Positions 1 to 7,804 are shown, counted from the first letter of the stretch. The stretch: DNA of 24,590 nt from H111-94 sp034436045 (GCA_034436045.1 DAOTVZ010000116.1:1-24590); one strand, 5' to 3'. Notes: generated by a model from the letters alone, not told the origin. Translations and numbers: made by a program.

Positions 1-1242
1 ATGCCCGTTGAGGATCAGCAGCAGAAGCGCGTTGGCAAGCTGGCGGACGTTATTGTTCCGGCCACGCAAGATGCGCTGATCCAGCCGCTGGCGCTGGTGA
101 TAGAGGGCGAAGAGGGGCAACGCTGGCGCGTTCCGCTTACAGACATCGAGTATCGACCACAAAGTCTGCTCTTACGTGTTTCACGCGAGCAACTTGCTCC
201 ACAGCCGGAGACGCTTTCCGACCTGGAGATTTCGCTGGCGCATGACGTGCTAGACAAGCAGGTGATTGATGTTGAGCGGCGCAAGGTGATTCGTGTCAAC
301 GAGGTCTGCTTTGATGATAACTGGCATCTGCTCGGTGTAGATAACAGCAATCTCGGCCTGGTACGCCGTCTTGTGCCACAGTGGCTGTTTGGTTCGCGCC
401 CGCCCTCGGTCTCCACACTGGTTCCCTGGCAGGATATTGAGCTGCCGAGGCGCGTGGAGCCTCCGCTGGAAGAGGCTGCTGCGCCAGAGCAGAGCTTCCG
501 CCTCTCGCGCTCACCCAGCGGACAACTGGCGGAATTGCATCCGGCGGATATTGCCGAGATCATCCAGCATTTTACACCGGGCGAGGGCGCGCGTATCATC
601 GAGAGCCTGGATACCGAGACAGCCGCCGACACGATGGAAGAGATCGATACCGTGCGTCAGCGTCGCATTCTCGAAAATCTGCAAGTTGAACGTGCCGCCG
701 ATATTCTGGAAACGATGGAGCCAGACGAAGCTGCTGACCTGCTGGCACAACTGCCGGAGGAGCGTGCCGAGGAACTCTTGCGCATGATGGAGCCGGAGGA
801 GTCCGAAGAGGTGCAGGAGCTACTGGAATACGCGCCGAACACGGCGGGCGGCCTGATGACCCCCGACTACATCGCGCTCAATCAGACGCGCACCGTTGCC
901 GAAGCGCTTGAAGTTGTACGCACGAGTATCCGTGAGCATGATGTGCGTATCGCCTATATCTATTGCGTTGAAGATGAAAACCAGGAGGAGTGCCATCTGC
1001 TCGGCGTCGTCTCATTGTGGGACCTGCTGGTCGCGGAGCCGACACAACTCTTGCAGGACGTGATGGAAACCGATGTCATTAGCGTGCGCACCGATACCGA
1101 TTCGCGCGAGGTAGCCGCAATTATGGCAAAGTATAACCTGCTCGCCGTGCCGGTCGTCAGCGAGGAGGAGACTCTCCAGGGCGTCGTCACTGTAGACGAC
1201 GCGCTAGATGTACTGCTGCCGCCGGAGAAACGCCGACGCTGA
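1..1242 (+). CDS. PRC-barrel / MgtE N-terminal / CBS-domain protein (5' end probably outside the window)
   Basis: The visible 413 residues show PRC-barrel-like sequence in roughly residues 5-140 (RVGKLADVIV and a second similar half), a MgtE intracellular N-terminal helical superhelix at about 170-280 (repeated LHPADIAEII, ADILETMEPDEAADLL, EELLRMMEPEE), and a CBS pair at about 280-405 ending LLAVPVVSEEETLQGVVTVDD. There is no membrane domain, so this is not a complete MgtE magnesium channel; it resembles the soluble gating part alone, and a role in sensing Mg2+ or nucleotide is inference. The ATG at base 1 falls in the middle of the usual PRC start (family pattern LLG-x-PV-x-D), so the real start probably lies upstream. 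It ends with TGA at 1240-1242 and converges on the next gene. Confidence 0.8.
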   Translation: MPVEDQQQKRVGKLADVIVPATQDALIQPLALVIEGEEGQRWRVPLTDIEYRPQSLLLRVSREQLAPQPETLSDLEISLAHDVLDKQVIDVERRKVIRVNEVCFDDNWHLLGVDNSNLGLVRRLVPQWLFGSRPPSVSTLVPWQDIELPRRVEPPLEEAAAPEQSFRLSRSPSGQLAELHPADIAEIIQHFTPGEGARIIESLDTETAADTMEEIDTVRQRRILENLQVERAADILETMEPDEAADLLAQLPEERAEELLRMMEPEESEEVQELLEYAPNTAGGLMTPDYIALNQTRTVAEALEVVRTSIREHDVRIAYIYCVEDENQEECHLLGVVSLWDLLVAEPTQLLQDVMETDVISVRTDTDSREVAAIMAKYNLLAVPVVSEEETLQGVVTVDDALDVLLPPEKRRR

Positions 1243-1283
1243 CTCAGGATTGTTGATCTTGTCGGCAGACAGATCAGGCGGCA

Positions 1284-1328
1284 AGAGGAGCCGGGCCAAC
1301 CTGTCTGGCAGGTTGATTCAGCTCCTCT
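1284..1328. terminator. two-tier hairpin between convergent genes
   Basis: The outer arms AGAGGAGC (1284-1291) and GCTCCTCT (1321-1328) and the inner arms CAACCTG (1297-1303) and CAGGTTG (1309-1315) are both perfect, separated by a symmetric 5/5 internal loop. It sits between the stop of the PRC/CBS gene and the stop of the minus-strand lipoprotein gene. There is no clear T-run on either side, so a bidirectional terminator role rests on position and stem strength. Confidence 0.5.
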
Positions 1329-1345
1329 CTCGACTTACCATAAGA

Positions 1346-1822
1346 TCATAAGCCTGCTTCAAGCAGATTTCCACTATAGGCGTCCCAAATTTCGTACCCT
1401 CCCGGAACGGACTTAACCTTCAGAGGATGCGGGCTGGAGATATACTCCGGCTTGAATGGGCCGACGACATAGACATAGTAGACAAGCTCGCTATCAGGCA
1501 CTCCCAAACTATCGGCATGTTCTTGCTGATAAGCCTGTTGAGCAGTCATGAGTTGCACTGCCCGAACAGTGAAAGGCCTCCCTGATACGGTTGGTCCTAC
1601 CCAGAACGTGTGGGTTTCAACATACTGGAGTACTTGCTGGGAGGTAAGCATAGTTCCAGCAGGATGAGGGATATTTACGCCCATCGGCAGCAAAGTGGAG
1701 GTGGGAGATGGAGAGGACGAAGCGGTAGAAGTCTGTTCGTGCGGACTGCATGCCGCTAGTGTAGTGATCAGTACCAAAGAAAGAATACCAATGCCCAAGA
1801 AATTCATAAATTTTATGAACAT
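1346..1822 (-). CDS. small putative lipoprotein, function unknown
   Basis: A 158-residue protein starting with MFIKFMNFLG, then a hydrophobic stretch and a lipobox-like TLAAC with Cys at residue 25, so it is probably exported and lipid-anchored. A Ser/Thr/Pro-rich spacer (about residues 30-45) follows, then a compact mixed domain containing YYVYVVGPFKPEYI and ending NLLEAGL. I do not recognise the family. The start was chosen at the ATG at 1822 because AAAGGAG lies just upstream; a longer reading frame from 1864 has no such site and would place 14 polar residues before the signal. It follows the larger exported protein in the same direction, separated by a strong hairpin, and shares that gene's AT-rich composition. 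Confidence 0.65.
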   Translation of the reverse strand: MFIKFMNFLGIGILSLVLITTLAACSPHEQTSTASSSPSPTSTLLPMGVNIPHPAGTMLTSQQVLQYVETHTFWVGPTVSGRPFTVRAVQLMTAQQAYQQEHADSLGVPDSELVYYVYVVGPFKPEYISSPHPLKVKSVPGGYEIWDAYSGNLLEAGL

Positions 1823-1914
1823 CTCGTGGCTCCTTTCTATTCCACAATGATGAAGCACGAACAAAAAGTTGGTGCCGTTCGGATGTATCTACAAAGCTCC
1901 GCCTTTTTAGAGAA

Positions 1915-1943
1915 CAGGAGAGTAGATCTCATCTACTCTCCTG
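1915..1943 (-). terminator. perfect 13-bp hairpin, probable terminator of the upstream secreted-protein gene
   Basis: The arms CAGGAGAGTAGAT (1915-1927) and ATCTACTCTCCTG (1931-1943) match perfectly around a 3-nt loop. Read on the minus strand, the stem is followed by TTCTCT. It lies 50 nt past the stop of the 1995-3035 gene and before the lipoprotein gene, consistent with separating the two transcripts. Confidence 0.6.
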
Positions 1944-1994
1944 CCTAATATACGCTTTTTTAGGCCTCCGAGTTCCCATGTACAATAAGAGACA

Positions 1995-3035
1995 TTAGCA
2001 CCCACTTCCAGTTGGATAGAGATAGGTCATGAAGTTCCCACCAGTTGTAGATTGGTTTGGAGGGGTAAGCCAGCAGGCCTCTACAGGGTAGTCAGGTGGC
2101 CCTCCTCCTGCATTACTAGGGTTTTCATATGTTTTTTGATAATTGATCAAATCATTTGATGAGTTTTGCCACTCATTACCTGTGAAGCTAACATTTGGTG
2201 AATTTGCAGAACCATCACCGCCAATGTATTCCAAACCTATTTGAATCTCGGTAGGGTACATATAATTGGTATTATGGTTTCCTGATACTCCAGTCATTTG
2301 TGATGAATTCCCGTGAATAAGGACACACCACTCGTTATACGTATTCGGGCAGAAACTCCAATGCTGAACATTATGTTGGGCATTAAAAATATAGACCTCG
2401 GCGCTGGCACCATAATCACCTGATTGAACAGGAATGGAATTATAATGTACGGAATACCCTTCTCCTCCTGGTCGTACATCCGCCCAAAAGAAATACTCAC
2501 CTTCAGGGGAACCAGTGCTATAAGGGCCATTAATTACATATCCTCCCTCGACCCAGCAAGAGCCGTTTGTGCTAGAGTCATTCGGAACCAAGTAACACTG
2601 TTCTGTATTTTGGCTGTTCGGATCAACCAGCCACATTTCATGAGTAATTGCAGTACCGCCTGATGATAGTGCTTTGACAGTGATATATGTCAAAGACCCG
2701 TTGACATGTCCAGGCCAATCTATCACTCCGTAACAATGTCCTGGGTCCTGAGAACATACTGGAGCGCCAGCAGGAAAAGCGTAAGCTTGTGTTGGATAGA
2801 GTATGATGTTCAAAATCGAGAGCGGGACAATGATGAAAAGAGCCAGGGGAATTTCTCCCTCTTTCCAGGAAGAAAGGGTTATGTTTCTTCGAGAATCAGC
2901 GTGAGCTTGCCGTTCCCTCAGAGAGTGGAAGGCTTGCATCATGTGTGCGAACGAGAGAATCATGACAGCCATGGTAAAGCAATAGCCTAATCTGGCTACA
3001 GCTACAAAGAGTTTGAATTTGAGCAGCTTTTTCAT
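1995..3035 (-). CDS. exported Cys-rich protein of unknown function with a double-hydrophobic N-terminus
   Basis: A 346-residue protein. Residues about 9-33 and 63-80 are hydrophobic, with a basic/polar segment between them. Just after the second stretch is AYA-FPAGAP, a plausible signal-peptidase site near residue 86. The mature part has eight cysteines (for example VCSQDPGHC and FCPNTYNEWC), is rich in Asn, Ser, Gly, Tyr and Trp, and ends YLYPTGSGC, typical of a secreted disulfide-bonded beta protein. No enzyme motif is recognised. The start at 3035 is set by AAGGAGAT upstream; an alternative ATG at 3053 lies before that site. GC is clearly lower than in neighbouring housekeeping genes, suggesting a lineage-specific or transferred gene. 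Confidence 0.65.
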   Translation of the reverse strand: MKKLLKFKLFVAVARLGYCFTMAVMILSFAHMMQAFHSLRERQAHADSRRNITLSSWKEGEIPLALFIIVPLSILNIILYPTQAYAFPAGAPVCSQDPGHCYGVIDWPGHVNGSLTYITVKALSSGGTAITHEMWLVDPNSQNTEQCYLVPNDSSTNGSCWVEGGYVINGPYSTGSPEGEYFFWADVRPGGEGYSVHYNSIPVQSGDYGASAEVYIFNAQHNVQHWSFCPNTYNEWCVLIHGNSSQMTGVSGNHNTNYMYPTEIQIGLEYIGGDGSANSPNVSFTGNEWQNSSNDLINYQKTYENPSNAGGGPPDYPVEACWLTPPNQSTTGGNFMTYLYPTGSGC

Positions 3036-3153
3036 AGATAAATCTCCTTGCATAGTAGCGATTCTCTAAAGATACGCACTACGAACACAACAAAATTGCT
3101 GAAATGAGGGTATTGCCAGGATGTTTTACGTCTTCTATATTAAACTGTAGAGA

Positions 3154-3426
3154 TTACAATAAAGTTACGAAATGGTAAAGGAGTAGAAGAGAAATAGATT
3201 CTTCCGTTGACGAATGTGAACCCTGGCTTACTTTTCTGTGTATTGGATGGGTAGCGCTACCCAACTCCCAGCGCGTCACGACAACAAAGGACTGCTCCTG
3301 TGTAAAACCGGTGCTGGGAGCATCGCGCGCGAGTTTGAGTATACGCTGAACCACAGCTGGGGCCACCGACTCATCGGTAAAATGGCGTACCATATGCCGT
3401 TTTGAAATAATATCTTTCAATTCCAT
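3154..3426 (-). pseudogene. nitroreductase-family gene, truncated after about 50 residues
   Basis: From the ATG at 3426 the product begins MELKDIISKRHMVRHF and continues through LKLARDAPSTGF and SFVVVT, a good match to the first 50 or so residues of FMN-dependent nitroreductases, including the basic cluster that binds the cofactor phosphate. After about base 3285 it loses all family resemblance and runs into a low-complexity tail (residues about 55-90) to a stop at 3154. Complete family members are around 170-220 residues, so the core and C-terminal half are missing. It starts 17 nt after the LLM oxidoreductase stop, with AAAGGG as a ribosome site, so it was the second gene of that operon. 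A 16-bp palindrome lies near the break. Confidence 0.7.
3248..3263. repeat. perfect 16-bp palindrome near the nitroreductase break
   Basis: TGGGTAGC (3248-3255) and GCTACCCA (3256-3263) form an uninterrupted palindrome. It lies at the change from GC-rich coding sequence to AT-rich sequence where nitroreductase similarity ends. It could be a protein-binding site or a rearrangement scar; nothing decides between these. Confidence 0.5.
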
Positions 3427-3443
3427 GATCGTTTTACCCTTTG

Positions 3444-4574
3444 TTAGCGTCCAGTCCTCAACTGATAGGCAACCCCGCGCAGGGCCAGCAGCCCGTAGAG
3501 CGTTGCGCGCCGGGATAGCAGCGCCGACGCGGGCGAGAGAACTACATACTGAACCCCTGCTTCGCCGAACGCGCGCAGCTTCTGTACCACTTGTTGCGGT
3601 GTTCCCCACAGAACGCCGGAGCCGAGCAACTCAGGTGGCACGACCTTCATGCCCTCCTCAAGCATCTCGCGGCTGTAGTGTTCGGGAATCCAGTCAACGG
3701 TGCCCCGGAAGTCTTCTCCAAAGGGATGCTGCGCCCCGACTTTGCGCCACTCCTCGGCTGAAGCTCCCAGCGCCAGCAAACGAGCGGCTTTGCTATCCAG
3801 CATACGTCGCACCTCCCGCTCTGTAGGAGCGAACGCGACGAGCCGAAAGAGGGCGCGCGTGATGCTCTCAGGGTCGCGTCCTGCCTCCTGCGCGGCGGCA
3901 TGGATGATCTGCCATTTAGCTGCGTACTCTTCGGGCGTAGAGACCAGGCTGGGATACCAGCCATCGCCGTAGCGTCCGATCAGCCGGAGCATGCGCGGCC
4001 CCTGACCTCCGATCCAGATTTCGGGAGTCCGCCCCTTCGGCGCACGCAGATCCAGGACGGCATGCTCTAATCGAAAATGCTTGCCGTGAAAGTCGATGGC
4101 TCCCTGGTGCGAGAAGCACAGGCGAATGATCTGGAGCGCCTCCTCTAAGCGACTGACCGGCGTGGAGAAGTCCAGGCCGTAAGGTTCAATGTTCTCGCGT
4201 TCTCCGGCCCCGATGCCCAGAATCGGCGCACGCCTGCTCATGTGCGCCAGTGTTAGCATGGCTTGCGCAATGAGAACCGGATGACGACGAATTGCCTCAG
4301 TCACTCCTACGCCGAGGCGCAGTCGGCCCGCGCTACTGGCCAGATAGCCCAGCAATACCTGGTAATCAAATAGCTCGTGGGGACTCCTGTAGTGGGCGGC
4401 GGCCCAGCTAAATTGTCGATCCCAGATAGCCGAGGGAATGAGACCCTGGAAGTGATCCAGCGCCCAGACAGAATCGAGTCCGCTCAGGCGGGCAAAATAA
4501 ACAAGCGCCCGATTGATCGCAGCAGGAGGCATGGCGGGAAGTTCAAGTCCGGTGGCAATACGTACAGAAACCAT
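3444..4574 (-). CDS. LLM-class, probably F420-dependent, oxidoreductase
   Basis: A 376-residue luciferase-like monooxygenase family protein. The TIM-barrel signatures include DSVWALDHFQGLIP, RLRLGVGVTEAIRRHPVLIAQ, the phosphate-binding APILGIGAGERENIEPYG, and PEIWIGGQGPRMLRLIGRYGDGWYP. Length and layout fit the branch with F420-dependent glucose-6-phosphate dehydrogenase and phthiodiolone ketoreductase, so F420 is the likely cofactor (inference). The substrate is unknown. The start is taken as the ATG at 4574 with GGAAAGG upstream; a TTG one codon earlier is possible. It is followed by the broken nitroreductase in the same direction and is divergent from the regulator/exporter pair, which may share control. 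Confidence 0.85.
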   Translation of the reverse strand: MVSVRIATGLELPAMPPAAINRALVYFARLSGLDSVWALDHFQGLIPSAIWDRQFSWAAAHYRSPHELFDYQVLLGYLASSAGRLRLGVGVTEAIRRHPVLIAQAMLTLAHMSRRAPILGIGAGERENIEPYGLDFSTPVSRLEEALQIIRLCFSHQGAIDFHGKHFRLEHAVLDLRAPKGRTPEIWIGGQGPRMLRLIGRYGDGWYPSLVSTPEEYAAKWQIIHAAAQEAGRDPESITRALFRLVAFAPTEREVRRMLDSKAARLLALGASAEEWRKVGAQHPFGEDFRGTVDWIPEHYSREMLEEGMKVVPPELLGSGVLWGTPQQVVQKLRAFGEAGVQYVVLSPASALLSRRATLYGLLALRGVAYQLRTGR

Positions 4575-4643
4575 CAACCTTTCCTTTCTCTCTGGAGGTT
4601 AGCATCTTCATCATAGCATATCCATCAAAGACGCAGCCGCCGG

Positions 4644-4671
4644 TTGACAAAACAGCCTACTATAGTTTATT
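4644..4671 (+). promoter_or_regulatory. possible promoter of the regulator/MFS operon
   Basis: A consensus -35 TTGACA lies at 4644-4649. The best-spaced -10 is TTTATT at 4666-4671 (16-bp spacer); a nicer TATAGT at 4661 is too close. Transcription would begin shortly before the palindrome at 4692-4707. Confidence 0.4.
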
Positions 4672-4680
4672 CTTTTTACA

Positions 4681-4707
4681 TGATCAAATTTTTTTGATTG
4701 ATCAAAA
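4681..4707. promoter_or_regulatory. palindromic operator candidate before the HTH regulator
   Basis: TTTTGAT (4692-4698) and ATCAAAA (4701-4707) are perfect arms around TG, and a further half-site TGATCAA lies at 4681-4687. The right arm runs into AAAAGGA, the only ribosome-binding-like stretch before the ATG at 4723, so a bound protein could block both transcription and translation. Autorepression by the adjacent winged-helix protein is the natural inference. Confidence 0.55.
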
Positions 4708-4722
4708 GGATTTGGTAAGACA

Positions 4723-5595
4723 ATGCAGGAACACTATGAGATAGAGACGCTGGAGCAGTTGCGCGCGATTGCCGATATGTTGCGCCTGCGCATTGTAGAC
4801 CTGCTCTATGAGCGGCCCATGACGGTGACGCAACTGGCTGAGCGGTTAGGCATGGCACCGGCAAAGGTGCATTACCATGTGCGCGAACTGGAGAAGGTCG
4901 GACTGTTGCGACTGGTGGAGACGCGCGAGAAAGGCGGCATCCTCGAAAAATACTATCAGCCGGTGGCGCGCAGCTTCGAGGTGGCGAAAGAGTTGTTACA
5001 GAGCAGCGCTGGCGACGAGGTGATCCAGACCGCGCGGGGCTGGTTTCAGCAGTTTCAGGATGGCTTCCTGCGCTCCATTCAGGCGTATGCGCAACATCCG
5101 ACGGAAAAGCCGATGTATTCCTTTGGCCTGACGCGCCTGTACATGACGCATGAAGAACTGGAGAAACTGCTGCATACGATGGCCGAACTGGCGCGGCCCT
5201 ACGAGATGCGCCGTGACATCGAGGGCGAACAGGAGTTAGTGGGTTCGCTGATCGTCTATCCAGATAGCGCCGCCGTAGATGTAGAGGAGAATGAGAAGCG
5301 CGCTGAAGCGGCCTCTACCATGACCCCACAGGCAGGGCAGACGGTAGTACACGCGACGCCGCGCCGCGAGTGGATTGTGGGAACCGCTACCTACAGCGCG
5401 GCTGACCTGGAGCGCGTAGTAGCTGATGGGAAACGTCTGCGCATCTACGTCGTGGGTATTTGCCGTTTCACGCCGGAGGTCAGCGCAGAGTTGGTAGAGC
5501 AAGCAGTTGAGCAGTTTCAATTGATTGGCAAACTTGACGCATCGGCAGAGATCAATGCCGTGTTGCAGAAAAAATGCAGCCTGGCCGCAGAATAG
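4723..5595 (+). CDS. ArsR-like winged helix-turn-helix transcriptional regulator
   Basis: A 290-residue protein. Residues about 9-80 form an ArsR/HTH_20-type winged helix: LRAIADMLRLRIVDLLYERP, then TVTQLAERLGMAPAKVHYHVRELEKVGLLRL (helix-turn-helix) and a wing with EKGGILEKYY. The remainder (about 90-290) is predicted effector or dimer sequence without recognised ligand motif; an acidic segment near 185-195 separates two halves, and the last part repeats an AADLERVVADGKRLRIYVVG block. It precedes an MFS exporter by 10 nt, the usual arrangement for a local efflux regulator. The palindrome immediately upstream suggests self-control. The effector is unknown. Confidence 0.85.
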   Translation: MQEHYEIETLEQLRAIADMLRLRIVDLLYERPMTVTQLAERLGMAPAKVHYHVRELEKVGLLRLVETREKGGILEKYYQPVARSFEVAKELLQSSAGDEVIQTARGWFQQFQDGFLRSIQAYAQHPTEKPMYSFGLTRLYMTHEELEKLLHTMAELARPYEMRRDIEGEQELVGSLIVYPDSAAVDVEENEKRAEAASTMTPQAGQTVVHATPRREWIVGTATYSAADLERVVADGKRLRIYVVGICRFTPEVSAELVEQAVEQFQLIGKLDASAEINAVLQKKCSLAAE

Positions 5596-5605
5596 GGATG
5601 ATACC

Positions 5606-6895
5606 ATGCAAACAGAAACAACAGCACACAGCGGCCCACTCGTTATTCCACCTGGGAAGGGCTTACTGATTAACCGTAACTTCACGCTGCTGGCGATTGG
5701 GCAAGCCATCTCTAACCTGGGTGATTTCGTATACAGTACAACGCTGCTGGTCTGGGTCTACACGCTCAACCACACAGCGATGGCCGTGAGCGGTGTGATG
5801 CTGGCGCAATATGCCCCCATTTTTGTGCTGGGGCCGATAGCGGGTGTTTTTGTTGACCGGTGGAATCGTCGTTCTACTATGATAATCTCAGACCTGGCCC
5901 GCGCTGCTATTGCCCTCTTGCCACTGTTGGTGCCATCGGCAGTACGTCTGCCTGCGATTTATGCCAGTGTTTTCCTGCTCTCGTTCTGCTCGCGCTTCTT
6001 CACCCCGGCGCGGTCGGGCATCTTGCAAGCCATTGTCGCGCCGGAGCAGCAGGGGCAGGCGGCGGCGGTCGGGCAGGCCACCTTTGCGCTCTCTATTGTC
6101 ATCGGCCCGACACTGGCAACGCCGCTCTATTTCCTGGTCGGCCCCACCATTGCCGTCTCAATCAACGCTACCTCGTTCATCGTGTCGGCCCTCTGCGTAG
6201 CGCTTATTCGTGCTCCGCGCGAGGCGCTCCATCCCTATGCCTTCCAGCGTGAGCAGGCTGAAGCGAAGGGGCTAAGGGCCATCGGCAAGGAACTGGTGAG
6301 CGGCCTGCATTTCGTCCTCACGACGCGCATCTTGTTCATGGTGACGGTGATGGCACTGATTGCCATGTTTGGCTCCGGTGCGCTGAACGCGCTAGACATC
6401 ATTTTCGTGAGCCAGCGCCTGCACATCAGCACGGCATATTACGGGCCGTTGATGGCGGTGGGAGGCGCTGGCACGCTATTGGGCGCGATTGTAGCCGGTT
6501 TGCTGGTACGCAAGATCAGGCCGCAGCGCATTCTGACCGGCTCGATTATCCTGATCGGGCTGGGATTTATCCTCTATGCTCTGCAAACACACTACCTTGC
6601 TGCCCTGATCGTGATCTTTTTCGCCATGATTCCACAAGGGGGCATCGATGTCGGTTTTGCGCCGCTGCTCATCAACACGACACCCGCCGCGATAATCGGG
6701 CGGGTGATGTCGGTCTTTGAGACGTGCATGTACGGCATGAGTCTTCTTTCGGCAGCCTTAGCGGGCTACCTGGGCCAACTCTATCCGGTCTACCTCATCC
6801 TGGCCGTCAGCGGCATAATTCTGACCTTGAGCGGTATCTTTGGCTGGTTCGCCATCCCGAATACCGTTGCCGAACTTTCACAAAATAGCCGATGA
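5606..6895 (+). CDS. MFS transporter, drug/macrolide-efflux type
   Basis: A 429-residue integral membrane protein with about 12 hydrophobic segments, beginning near residue 23 (FTLLAIGQAISNLGDFVY). The loop between helices 2 and 3 carries GVFVDRWNRRSTM, the family's motif-A-like sequence, followed by arginine-rich loops and a central cytoplasmic loop at about 195-225. The type matches MFS_3/enterobactin-macrolide exporters that move small hydrophobic molecules out with protons; the substrate cannot be read from sequence. The ATG at 5606 is chosen because AGGGAT lies about 8 nt upstream and the 27 codons before it overlap the regulator's 3' end in another frame. It is co-transcribed with the regulator. 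Confidence 0.88.
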   Translation: MQTETTAHSGPLVIPPGKGLLINRNFTLLAIGQAISNLGDFVYSTTLLVWVYTLNHTAMAVSGVMLAQYAPIFVLGPIAGVFVDRWNRRSTMIISDLARAAIALLPLLVPSAVRLPAIYASVFLLSFCSRFFTPARSGILQAIVAPEQQGQAAAVGQATFALSIVIGPTLATPLYFLVGPTIAVSINATSFIVSALCVALIRAPREALHPYAFQREQAEAKGLRAIGKELVSGLHFVLTTRILFMVTVMALIAMFGSGALNALDIIFVSQRLHISTAYYGPLMAVGGAGTLLGAIVAGLLVRKIRPQRILTGSIILIGLGFILYALQTHYLAALIVIFFAMIPQGGIDVGFAPLLINTTPAAIIGRVMSVFETCMYGMSLLSAALAGYLGQLYPVYLILAVSGIILTLSGIFGWFAIPNTVAELSQNSR

Positions 6896-6935
6896 TATAC
6901 CGATGGGGTGTACGTGCGCAAAATGACGATGAAAA

Positions 6936-6960
6936 AGGCCCGGCTGGGCGGACCGGGCCT
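6936..6960 (-). terminator. rho-independent terminator of greA
   Basis: AGGCCCGG (6936-6943) and CCGGGCCT (6953-6960) make an 8-bp GC-rich stem with a 9-nt loop. On the minus strand the stem is followed directly by TTTTTC, and it starts 17 nt after the greA stop. The stem could also slow transcripts arriving from the MFS gene on the other strand. Confidence 0.9.
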
Positions 6961-6977
6961 CGTATCCTCCGATGCAA

Positions 6978-7499
6978 TTAGTACATGGGTTTGATTGAGA
7001 GGATGTAGTAGTTGGTTACACCACCCGGAGTTGAGACACTGACCTCGTCTCCCTCTTTGTGTCCCATCAACGCCTTACCCACAGGTGACTGGTCTGAGAT
7101 CAGGCCCGCTTTCGGATCGGCCTCGTAGGTTGAGACAAGCTTGAAAACGCGCTTTTGTCCGTTGTCGTTCTCAACCTCTACCTCCATGCCGACACGTACC
7201 GTGTGTGGCCCGTCTATATCGGCATGCATATCTGGGGACATGATTTCGGCCATCGAGAGCAGATTCTCCAGCTCCATGATCTCGCCTTCTACCAGCGCCT
7301 GCTGGTTCTTGGCCTCCTCATAGGCGCTGCTCTCGCTGATATCACCGGCCTCTTTCGCCTCGTGGATGAAGTCGGCTACTTCTTTTCGCCGCACAGTGCG
7401 CAGGTATTCCAATCGTTCCTTTTTCTTCGCATACCCTTCAGGAGTTAAGCGGTATACCTGTCGCTCAGACCTGGCATCACTCTGTCCACCAATGCTCAT
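6978..7499 (-). CDS. greA: transcription elongation factor GreA
   Basis: A 173-residue protein. The N-terminal coiled coil runs from about 15 to 88 and carries the acidic tip GDISESSAYEEAKNQQ, with D53 and E56 equivalent to the two carboxylates that enter the RNA polymerase secondary channel and promote cleavage of backtracked RNA. The C-terminal FKBP-like domain has the signature SPVGKALMGHKEGDEVSVST. The start at 7499 is preceded by GGGAGGA at good distance; ten extra codons upstream include that site and are not translated. A short 12-residue polar extension precedes the normal GreA start. It is expressed from a strong promoter about 310 nt upstream through a long folded leader. Confidence 0.95.
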   Translation of the reverse strand: MSIGGQSDARSERQVYRLTPEGYAKKKERLEYLRTVRRKEVADFIHEAKEAGDISESSAYEEAKNQQALVEGEIMELENLLSMAEIMSPDMHADIDGPHTVRVGMEVEVENDNGQKRVFKLVSTYEADPKAGLISDQSPVGKALMGHKEGDEVSVSTPGGVTNYYILSIKPMY

Positions 7500-7804
7500 A
7501 AACTCAAATCCTCCCTGGTAATGACACACTCTTGTTGCCCAATTGATTGCCTGTTTCGCAAGTCAGGCCCGATAGCCCGACCGCGTCTGGCCAAGTTCAG
7601 ATTGACCACTGCCTCCTCTGATGCGAGGAATAGTTCGCAAGCCCCAGCCGATCAGGCGTGGAGTACTTGACGTGAGAGGACGTGGTACTTAACGGGACAG
7701 ACCACCGGCGCTTCTATCGCTCCTGGTCTATCTAGCAGGCATCAATTGGGACGACATCACCCCGCGTATCGGGGGTGTCGAAACGCGGGTACCCAATACA
7801 CATG
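7500..7804 (-). promoter_or_regulatory. long structured 5' leader of greA
   Basis: The stretch between the predicted transcription start (about 7804) and the greA ATG is about 305 nt and folds well. ATTGGG/CCCAAT (7745-7750 with 7792-7797) encloses two alternatives: CCCGCGT/ACGCGGG (7761-7767 with 7783-7789), or CACCCC/GGGGTG plus CGA/TCG (7752-7763 with 7772-7780). They share bases and so exclude each other. A further hairpin has arms AGACCA/TGGTCT (7699-7704 with 7724-7729), and near the gene GCCTG/CAGGC (7549-7553 with 7564-7568). No known riboswitch, tRNA, tmRNA, SRP RNA or RNase P signature is recognised. It may act as an attenuator or contain a small RNA. Confidence 0.5.
7732..7803 (-). 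CDS. possible leaderless 23-codon upstream ORF in the greA leader
   Basis: An ATG at 7803 lies seven bases after the -10 box, at the expected transcription start, and opens a 23-codon frame beginning MCIGYPRFDTPD and ending VPIDAC before TAG at 7732. It would be translated without a Shine-Dalgarno site. It covers the mutually exclusive hairpins of the leader, so ribosome movement over it could select the fold. Length and position are suggestive only; a chance ORF of this size is easy to obtain. Confidence 0.3.
   Translation of the reverse strand: MCIGYPRFDTPDTRGDVVPIDAC

Noticed and set aside
2134..2152. TTTGAT...ATCAAA resembling the regulator palindrome at 4692
   Set aside because: Inside an AT-rich coding region with a different spacer; expected by chance.
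7761..7800. TTTCGAC-like T-loop in the greA leader, possible tRNA or tmRNA
   Set aside because: No acceptor stem, no D- or anticodon arms, no tag frame and no CCA end; the arms fit the leader hairpins instead.
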